Shown piece by piece: positions 22,813 through 33,300 of a DNA stretch of 64,000 nucleotides. The position numbers were made by a program, and so were the translations under genes. The stretch is from Xiphydria camelus (taxonomy: Eukaryota > Arthropoda > Insecta > Hymenoptera > Xiphydriidae): the NCBI GenBank assembly GCA_963678675.1, contig OY783191.1, positions 25,192,955 through 25,256,954 of the forward strand, read 5' to 3'. Below the pieces are notes generated by a model that saw only the letters and a program-made list of their open reading frames with translations, did no database searches and was not told the origin of the DNA. How positions within the stretch are numbered: the stretch's first letter is position 1; each line of letters starts with the position of its first letter.

Positions 22813-23860
22813 TTCTGAAAATTGTAATAATTTTTTGGAGGTATTTTCTTTTTAAATTAACGCATCAGAGAATAAGTATTTATATTTACCATTTAAAATT
22901 CGCACGATTAAATTTTGTTATCGCCACTTTTATTTATCCACAAATAATTTCTATTTGGATTAATCTAAAAAGCAATAATAATAACATTCGATCATGTCGG
23001 ATTTAAATAGCGTAGAAATATTCCACAATTTGTAAACAAATTTTACTTAAATACTAGTAACTGATCATCTGAGCAGATTTCTTAATATTTATAAAATGTT
23101 TTTCAAAATTTCTTGAAGAAAGTTAAGTAGTCAGTTCTATGGAAGTAGACTACAGTAAAAAAAAAAGTCCTGATTTAACTCCTTATATTTCTAATGAAGC
23201 TAATCTTAAACTAACTTTAGGTCACCTCGATTCAACTATTTATAGAAGTTATTTTCCAAGTTTTCCCTGAATTCTTCGTAACTTTAAAATTTTTTAGAAA
23301 TGTATATGTTTACCAATATTTCATTCTTTCTTAGAGATTTTGAGAATTGTTTCCACCGGAAAGAAACAAAGCAACATTGAAATTGATAAGAGGTTTACCA
23401 GTTGATACGTAGGTAGAAATTTTAACTGCCGTCAAAAAGTCCGACATAATATTTCTTTATGTCAAGGGGTTGATATCCTGTCCTCCGAAATATTTAACAT
23501 CCTCGACGATTTTTAGAATGGGATAAAGTAAAAATTCTATTAGAAAAATCATTTATTTTCTAAAACCGAACACCTTTTATCTGAAACTTTTTACCACATC
23601 TCGCTTTATTTCTGCCTTTATATTCGTGAGCTTAGTTTAATGCCTTTTAAGATTTCTAAACTGAAGTAAAGCAATGCTGAACACAAGTATTCCTTTAAAA
23701 AATGGTTACCAGATAGCACGGGAGATGCACTATAAATAACCTTTAGAATATTCTCAGAATACCTCAATACCCGTAGAATATTCGCAAGATATCGTAGATT
23801 TCTGCTATTAGAATTGAATTAATTATACGAAACAATGAAATAAAATCTCAGCTAATAATT
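22813..23860. other. Intergenic AT-rich DNA, no gene recognised
   Basis: No credible protein, TIR or tandem repeat is seen on either strand. Confidence 0.5.
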
Positions 23861-24036
23861 ATAGGCCTGTTGCGTACTTTCACAAGCGTAGCTTTTGTTT
23901 GTGTTACACATGTACGTATAGAGAATTTACACCCCAGTTTCGCCAAGAAACCCAGTTTGGCGGCGCTGTTTTCCGTATACATACAATACACATTCATACT
24001 TGTGATAGTGTGCATGGGCTCTACGCAATAGGCCTA
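23861..24036. mobile_element. Short MITE, ATAGGCCTGTTGCG family
   Basis: The ends ATAGGCCTGTTGCGTA and TACGCAATAGGCCTAT are inverted with one or two changes. The body shares AGCTTTTGTTTGTGTTACAC and CGCCAAGAAACCCAGTTT with the insert at 8497-8834 (reverse orientation there). It lies 340 bases upstream of the LCLAT1 start codon. Confidence 0.75.
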
Positions 24037-24374
24037 TATAGCTATGGAATCCACAAATGTAATTAAGGGGATTATAGATATGTAAACAAATTCATTTTTA
24101 GTGGTATTAGAATATTGTAGCGGAAACCTTAGAATATTTTTCTCTGTGCATTCGCTGATAAAGTTTAGAGATGATAATTCTTAGAAGGTTTTCTACGAGT
24201 ATCAAAATGCGCGAGCTTCCGTTCGTTCGGAAGAACAATATCGAGACTATTTGGCAGCTCTATATGTGTCTGATGCGACAGTATAAATAATAAAAATGTT
24301 ACGTAGCGTCAATACGGAGGAAAAAATTAACACGATAATCACTTTTAACTATTTACAGCTGCACGTAAACTGCG

Positions 24375-27300
24375 ATGCGTGCCCTAATACGTGGAATGGT
24401 GTACTGTGCTCTATGGTACGGTAGCATAGTAGCGGGTTTCCTTTTCATCGCTTGCCCGTTGTTGCCGTTGCTATTACTTAGTCCTCCAAGGTTCAGGAAA
24501 TGCGGGGATTTGCTCTTTTCCTGCTGGGAACTTTATCCCACGGTAAGCGTCTCGCATTCGGTTTTCCACACACACACACACACACACAAAAGTCCGAATC
24601 TTGTTCTCGTGGGGAATGGGATTCGTTTTCCTTGCATTAACCGTTGTTCCTTTTATTTCCAGGCACTTTTGGAATTGTTCGGCGTAAAGGTGGTGGTTTC
24701 TGGCGATCACATTTCTCCCGACGAGTCTGCCATTCTCGTGATGAACCATCGTACCAGGGTAGACTGGAATTTCTTGTGGGCGGCGATGTATCAGGCTTGC
24801 ATGCCGGGAGTCGCTGCTCATAAACTGAAATTCATTTTGAAGGACCCGATTCGGCACATACCGGGTCCAGGTCGGTTATAAGTATCACTGAGGCAATTAT
24901 TTGTACCATATGAAACGGAACTTTTTAACCTAATGCTAGAACTCCACTGATGGCAGACCATTCCAAGAATATAAGATTTAACTCATTCATTTCGTTGAGT
25001 TCGATATTCGAGGAGGATCTTAGTGAATTTGGTTTTTCATACTAATTTCATACTGTTTATTTGTAGATATTTTATAAAGTGAGGTAAATTAACTCACAGG
25101 TCGAGATCATTTTGTTCTACAATATACCATAAGTATTGGAAAAATAAGGATAAGACATCTAACGTATTGCCTATCGTGATCAAAATAACATAAAAATTCC
25201 ATACTTATACAGTATGCCAAATATTGTTACATATTATGCTTTTTTCTCATTTTTGCACAAAAAACAGGTATTATAGATACAAAGTATTTTCACTTTGCGA
25301 TTCTAACATTACGTTGCATCGGTCAAAAGTTTCAGAATTCGTAGATCGCTTATTATCGCGATGAACTCGAGAAAGTTGCGACGTCGATATAAATTCACCA
25401 GAGTGTCTAGCGGTCAGGGAAATCTGGAAAACCTGGAATTGTGAGGGAATTTGATATTTGTGGAGGTGTTTTTCAAAAAGCGTTATTTCCAAAAACTTCG
25501 TCTACTGAGGTACAGGTGGCATCACGTTCTACATGACGTAGTGCTACAGTTTTCTTGCTTTCCTGCAAAAATATGCCAAATGGAAATAACGCTTTTTGAA
25601 AAACACCTCCACATGTCTGGAAAAATCAAGAAATTGTCAGGAAATCCTGAAATTTTTCTGGATTTTTTCCTCGAAGTTTTTAGAACGGCTTTTACGGAAA
25701 TCGGGTTTTTGCGAACTGCAAATCCGTTATATCGCGTTGCTACACTACTATAGTTCTAAACGTTTGGAAAGTGTAGGTTCTTATTGAGCTCTGGTCAGCT
25801 ATTATGCAAAATTGCTCCAAACAACTCACTTGAAGGGTCCGCGGTCAAAACCTGTTAACTGACATTTTTTTTCGAAATTGACTTTTTTGTATTTTCTGGA
25901 ACATTTTTTTTTATGCAGTCAATATGCCACCAACGAAACTGCGAAATTCCTTTTAGTTTTTTTTAAATTGATTTTTGAAAATCACATTTCGGTATCTACA
26001 GCCTAGTCCGCGGTCAAAACCTGTTAAGGTATTTCAATGGTGACAATCGTATTCAAATTTTTTGCTTCAGGACTTAGTACAACTGATCACAAACTGTATT
26101 AGGCACGAACGAAACTTTTGAGTAACTCTGTACTCTGAGCTCCTTGCTACACAGAGACCTCCTGTGTACAAATGTACCTCACACATATATACTGCCTGAC
26201 CTGATAATCGTGGCAACAGTGCTTCTCTCTCCTTAGAATACCGCTATGTGCCTGCCACTACGTGCCGTAGTGGGGGCTGCCGCGCCATGCCACTGGCTAT
26301 CCCCTCTCCGGTAGCAAAAGTACCAGTTACAGGAGAGGGCTAAATCAGCTGTGCGCACTGTTGCCACATCATCGTTACTCGTCCCCCACCACTTTGCAGT
26401 TTCTAGAAAAATCTCAGTTTTTAAGTTATAATTCCTCTGAAACTATATGGCTCAGCACTTCCAGTTTTTGTGAACATAATCCTACAATATCATTTTATTC
26501 GCCGTTAGTTTTTCTTTAACATTGTAAGATTGGTTCTGTAGTTATAGCTCAAAACGTCACTGAGGTACCGTCTTTCTACATGTTAGCCATTGAAAGTCAG
26601 TGTAGAAAATGCTACTTTGAATTAACATTTTCTTTTAAACTACATGGCTCAGCCTTTTGAAATTTTGGGAATCGATGGGTAATATTTCAGTCTTTTGATT
26701 GGCAAAATTTCATGAGATTCGTAAGAAAAACGCAAAACCATGGAAATACCTTAACTACTTATGGCGTTTTATGAGAAATTCGCGCTTTTTTTCAAATCGG
26801 CTCAGTTCACTCGTAAAATAAGAGAGGGAGACACGTGTCAGTGTCTCTGCAGTGAAGTGTATCTGTGTGTCAGAAGTTTTTTGAGGTTAATTTCACAGAT
26901 TCCTCCAGATTGTTACCTACAGATCGCGAAAAGGACGAAGGTGAGTAACGTGTCTTAGTTATTAATACTCAGGAAACTTTTACAATAATCAATTTAAAAT
27001 TTTTACAAGCACATCAATTTTCGGCATGTCATTCCAAATATTTTGATATATAAAACTTGTCCGTAGCTTCAAAATCATAGGAGAAAAATGCGAGCCCGAG
27101 ACAAAAATCGGCAGCGTCGTTCGAAAGGCGAGGAATACATGACGACAAAGGGCAAAAAAAAGCTCGCAGTAAAACAGCCTTCCTTTAGGGTAAGTGTTGG
27201 GTTTTGGTTATTCAAATAACGATTGCAGTGGTTAAATGATACTTAACAACGGATTTATTACAAGAGTAGAAAAGTATGGTGACCGCATGGCAGCGCGAGC

Positions 27301-30300
27301 TCGGGCAAACAGAAGGAAGTCTGCGAGTACAAAATGCTTATATAGAAACGCACACTCAACCGCTAGAGACGCACTCTGCTGCATGTCCACCCAACTAACG
27401 AGGCTTAAGGCCTATTTACAACACTCCCACTTTGGGTTGACATGCTGTTCGCTTCATTCACACTCAATACATTTACTTTCTTCCGCAGATACTCAAAAGT
27501 TGATTTACATAGTGGTTTCGTAAATATATCTGCCTTTTGTTCGCTCGTACATATATATTGAAGCTCAAAATCTTTGCTCTCAAAATGTTGCCTTATAAAA
27601 TGATACCTTACATCTATATGCTTTGTACGTTTATGAAACTCTGGATTCTTAACTAACTTAATTGTACTCTGGTTATCGATATACATAGTTGGAATATCCA
27701 GTTCATGTTTCACTAAGTCTTTTATCAGTCTCGTTATCCAAATCAGCTCTTTTGCTGTTTGACTAGCCGCGATATATTCGGACTCGGTTGTTGACAATGC
27801 TACGGATTTTTGTTTTTGCGAACCCCAAATGACCGGCGCGTTTGAAATCTGAATTACGTAACCAGTTGTACTTTTTCTCGAAATTTTATCCCCAGCAAAA
27901 TCCGCATCGCTATACGCGTACAAGTTCGATACTCCGTTTTGTTTAGGAAAGAAAATACCATGGGTGATTGTACCCTTAACATACTTCAGAATCCGTTTAA
28001 TCGCGTTCCAATGAATACTCTTTGGTGACTCTGCGTACTGACTCACTGCGTTGACTGCGTAGGCAATGTCTGGTCGTGTGACCATGGCCAGGTACAGAAG
28101 ACTGCCGACCGCCTCCTTGTAGGGCACGTTTACCTCCTTGGCCATGTCCCCTGATGTTTGCAGACTCAGATCTGTGTGTTGATCTGCTGGTATGGTGACT
28201 GGATTCGCCTCACTCATTCGGAAACGATCGAGTACCCGTTGAGCATACGCCGCCTGGTTTGCGAAGATTGAACCATCTGCGTATTGTTTTATCTCCATAC
28301 CTAGAAACTGATTTAATGGAGATATAGTTATTTCGACCACGGTCGCCAAGTACTTCAAGAGCTTGTCGATTCTCTTCTCGCTCGTGGAAGCAACAAGACC
28401 GTCGTCGATGTAGATCGCGAGGATTAGCGATTCACCACCCTCGTGGGATGTGAAAACACATGAATCCGCCGATGTCGCCTTTAAATTGAACTTCAACAAG
28501 CAGTCTGTGAATTTCTGATTCCAGCATCTAGCGGCCTGTTTTAAACCATACAGGGACTTTTTCAATTTACAGACTCTGTTGGTTTCATCCTCGTATCCCT
28601 CGGGTTGAGCAATATAAATTTCGCTGTCTATTTCTCCGTGCAGAAATGCTGTCTTGACATCGAACTGCTGCAACTGCATTTTTGATGAAGCAGCCACCGC
28701 CAGAATTGATCTAATCGATCCATGCTGTACGACAGGGCTGAATGTCTCTTGGAAGTCCAAACCTGGCCTTTGAGAGAAACCCTTCACGACTAACCTGGCT
28801 TTGTATCGTGCTGCACGATCGCCTATTGCTGGTTTCAGTTTGTAGACCCAGCGATTCGGAAGGATTTTTGCATCCGCCGGAGGCTTCACCAAAGTCCATG
28901 TTTCGTTTTTAACTAATGAATCCATTTCCTCGGACATTGCATCCATCCAAGCGTCTCGCTCGGCACTTTTTATGGCTTCTTCGAAAGAGCTCGGGTCCGG
29001 CCCTGCTGCTAGGAGCGATTCTTCATCCTCGAGCTGATAGCCCTCGAGTCGTTTCGGTTTCCTCAAACTCTCCCTGGGTCGGAGTCGGCTTGTTTCCGGA
29101 GGTTGCACGATGACGTCTTCGTCAAGATTGTTCTGATTAGGTACTGGAGGTCGAGCGTTCCTATGATCCTCTTGAAGTTCCTGTATCTCTTGAGAATCCT
29201 CTTCATCGCTGCTCTCCTTTTCCGATTCAGTCCGATCCTCTAAACTGTCCTCTTCTACGCTGTCGGTGACTGTATTTTCTTGTGGGTTTTCTTCTCTTTC
29301 CTCCGGCAAGAAAATAACGTCCCGATAGGTATCGATTTTTGCTTCTCGCGGAAACCAGATCCTGTAGCCCTTTGTGCAGTCATCGTATCCAACGAAGACA
29401 CCTTTTTTGGCTTTCGGGCTCCATTTTGTCCTTTTTTGCTTTGGGATGTGAGTATAAACTTCCGTGCCGAAAACTCTGAAATGAAGATTCCTCGGTTTCT
29501 CACCAAACCATAACTCGTACGGCGTCTTTCCTTTTACGCTGCTTGTGCCAGTCCTGTTGAGTACGTAGCAAGCCGTATGAACTGCCTCGGCCCACAGTTC
29601 GAGATTCATTTTCTTTGCATGCAGCATACTCCGTGCTGCTTCAATGACTGTTCGGTTCTCACGTTCAATGGCTCCATTTTGTTCCGGTGTGTATGGAGTA
29701 CTTGTCTCGTGCTTTATTCCGTTCCTGGTCGTAAGGCTTCGCATTTCCTCGTTGACGAATTCCAGCCCATTATCCGTCCTTAGAGCTTTAATTTTCCTTC
29801 CCAGCTGATTCTCCGATGTCCTCAGAAAATCTTGAAAGTATCCTTTAACCTCAAACTTTTGGCTTAGAAAGAACACGAATTTGTAGTGCGAAAAGTCATC
29901 CTTTAGGAGGAAAAAATATCTAGATTTTCCAAACGAAAGATGCTCCATGGGTCCACACAAGTCTGCATGGATCAGGTCCCCAGGCTTCTTCGATGAAGTC
30001 TGGCTTTTCGGGAACGGCATCCGGGTCATCTTTCCTAGCGAGCACCCATCGCAGTGCCATTTTTTCACTGGCTTGGTTTCGATGTTCCAACTCCTCAGGA
30101 TTTCCGAAACATGGTGGGTGTTTTGATGAGCGAGGCGCTCGTGCCAAATTTTCAGCGAATTCTCACTCTGGCTGACGTGGGCCTCCATCGATTCGGAGTT
30201 TCCTCTGCGATCCTGATTGTAGAATTTGAAGCGCATCTTGTAGAGATCTCCGGACCTATCTCCCACTGCAACGATCTTCCCCTTTTTTAGTAATTTACAT

Positions 30301-33300
30301 TTCAAGTTGTCGGATGAGAGCTCGAGTCCTTTGTCGAGAGCTGATGACATGGAAAATAAATTGTACTTCAGTTTGGGCACATACAGTACAGGAACGAGGT
30401 GATTTCGATCCCATTTAGAGTCGTTCGAAGAGAGAATGTCAATTTCTCCCACTCCTTCTCCCTGGATGATTTCGCCGTTGCCAACTTTCACCGATACTGG
30501 AGAGGCTAATTTTCGGTACTTGACGAAAGCGCTGTACACTGGAGACATATGCTGACTGGCGCCAGAATCGAGATACCAATCCTCCGGAGCCTTTTCGGAG
30601 CTCAGCGCCCGTGCTGAAATAATCCCGCCGACAAAAGCACTTCCTCTTGATTCGAAAAAACCATTAGACCTCGCTTGACCCTTCGAGCGACAGTCTCTTT
30701 TCCAGTGTCCTACTTTCCCGCACTTGAAACACTTTCCAGATTTTTGATCCTTCTTGGCCTTTGCACCAAGGTTCTTCTCTGCTTTCATCGAGAAAGCGCT
30801 GCTGTGCTTACCCTCATCCGAGTCCATACGAAGTTCTTCGAGGGTAAGCCTAGAAACTAGATTTGGGAGAGTGCGCTGATCCAAAGGCGTCGACTCCCAC
30901 GCTGTGGCAAAATACTTATAGGAAGCCGGAAGAGTCATCAAAATTTTAGTCATCGTCATACTATCTGACACTGGCTCTCCAAGCACACTCAGTCTACAGG
31001 CGAGATCTTTTATTTTTGCGATATGCAAAGAAATATCATCCTCAGCGTCCTTGGTCATCGAATACCATTTTTGTTGTAAAATATGCTTGGATGTCTCGTT
31101 TTTGCTTTCGTAGATCTCGTGCAGTGTATCCCACATTTCTTTTGCGGATTGACAGTTCATTATGTGAATTAGAGGTTGTTGACTCACCGTAGTCACAATT
31201 GTCTTTTGTGCCAAGCTATCAAGCTTCTTCCACTCCTTGAGTACTTTTTGCTGCTCCCCGGTTGCTGCCGCGCCTTGGTTTTCCAATGCCGGTTTCCTTG
31301 ACTCGCCGGTCATAACCTCCATTGCTCCATGCGCGTTGACGAGGACTCTCACCTGGAATTTCCACGTTCCCCAGTTCTCGAGCCCATCCAATTTCTTGAT
31401 CCTCAAAATCTCGTTGTCCATCTCGATCCTTATTGCACTATTGCACGTGGCGGGCTAGATCGACACTTTACTTCGCGAATTTGTTTCCCGAAGAAAAGAA
31501 AACGAAAGAACGCGTTAAAACTCAAAAATATAACTTCACTCGTATATCTGGGCCCATAACCTGTTGGGTTTTGGTTATTCAAATAACGATTGCAGTGGTT
31601 AAATGATACTTAACAACGGATTTATTACAAGAGTAGAAAAGTATGGTGACCGCATGGCAGCGCGAGCTCGGGCAAACAGAAGGAAGTCTGCGAGTACAAA
31701 ATGCTTATATAGAGACGCACACTCAACCGCTAGAGACGCACTCTGCTGCATGTCCACCCAACTAACGAGGCTTAAGGCCTATTTACAACAGTAAGTTTTT
31801 CAATTAGAGCTTTTTCTGATAATGTGACTGATATATCCGAATCGTTTTTGACAACTTGACCTCAAGATGTTTGCATTTTCTTACGGCAAGAAACGAAAAT
31901 ATTCAAATCATTTTGGCTATTTAACCTCAAAATCTTTGTATTTTCTTCTTTTTAAATATTAATAATACATGAAATGTGTATGAATAATTTTTCATACAAA
32001 TTATCGATCGGGTTGATATATTTGAAAAAATAATTTTCATGTAAATGGAATAAAATTCTTATAATTTATTCTTCTCAGAAATATATTTAAAAATGTACAG
32101 AATAAATCGACGTTGATATATTTATCTTCTAATTCGATTTTCTTTTTTAGTTGATATGCAAATGTAAATTGAAGTGCTCGATTCTTTCGCACCGCCATCG
32201 TTCAATACTCTTCAATCAGTACCGATCACTTGACAGAAATGCACAGCGAGCCTATCTTGCCAATCTCGTCAATATTATTCCTGTTCAAAGGGCAACAACG
32301 TCGCAGCCAAGCCGTCGCCAAGTCACCACTATTTATCGACTTCGCTATGAAGAGGGGCTTTCAGTTCCGGTGTGCAAATCGACGTTTCAGGACACTTTTG
32401 GACTCGGCAGAGGAGAATTGGACGTGTTACGAGAAAAATCGAAATCACGAGCGCTCAACGTGACCTGATCATAAAATTCATCGAATTGTTGCCAAGAGAC
32501 ATAAGTCATTACGTCCGGAAAGACTCGGACAAGGAATAGGTATTTAAGCTGCGATCTTAATTATCAAAAATTGCATCAGGAATTCTCTCGACAGAATCCC
32601 AGAGTGTCCGTAACAATCGATTTCTTCATTCGTATTTTCAAATCTCAGTTTCCTAACTTAAGTTTCCACAAGCCTCGAGTGGATACATGTAGCACGTGTG
32701 ACAAATTGGCCGCGCAATTAAAAGGATCTAAGACTGGGAGCAAAGACGAATTGCTGGCACAAAAAAACCTGATGGCTCATCACGGAGAAGCCGATGTGGC
32801 GAGATCAGCAATGAAAGTCGATAGTCTTTTGCCAGACCCAAACTTCACTTGCCTTTCCATCGATCTTCAACAGGTCATTCCTCTACCGACTTTAACGCAC
32901 GGGGAGATGTATTATCTTCGCGAATTATCCTGTTTTAATCTTGAGATTCATGTAAACAACGATGACCGCGCATTTATGTGCATTTGGCACGAGTTAATCG
33001 CTTCTCGAGGGGCATCGGAAATAGCCAGCTGCTTATCCTACCTTTATAATCAGGAACAACGACTCCCATTAAAGAAAAATCTCATCGTGTGGAGCGATAA
33101 TTGCCCAGGACAGAACAAAAATAAAATTTTGATTATGGCATACATGTTTATGATCCATTTTGGATTGATCGAAAGTGTCGAGCACAAATTTCTCGTATCA
33201 GGTCACAGCTTTCTGAGCTGTGACAGGGATTTCGCACTTATTGAAAAGAAGAAAAGGAAAAGAATTCTCTACGATCTTAACGATGTTGATCAATTGATAA

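Larger units (their letters stand above)
27195..31790 (-). mobile_element. Full-length Copia retrotransposon
   Basis: Two 229-bp LTRs (27195-27423 and 31562-31790) begin TGTTGGGTTTTGG and end TTTACAACA; I find one difference between them (A versus G in CTTATATAGAAAC/CTTATATAGAGAC). The 5-bp TSD GTAAG is perfect (27190-27194 and 31791-31795). The primer site next to the 5' LTR reads GGTTATGGGCCCAG on the minus strand (31548-31561), the same type as Drosophila copia, which primes from an initiator tRNA-Met fragment. A purine tract AAAGTGGGAG precedes the 3' LTR (27424-27433). Nearly identical LTRs and an intact polyprotein indicate a very recent insertion. Confidence 0.97.

Noticed and set aside
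24474..24857. Antisense frame of 127 codons over LCLAT1 exons
   Set aside because: Shadow of the acyltransferase exons and the CA repeat on the opposite strand.
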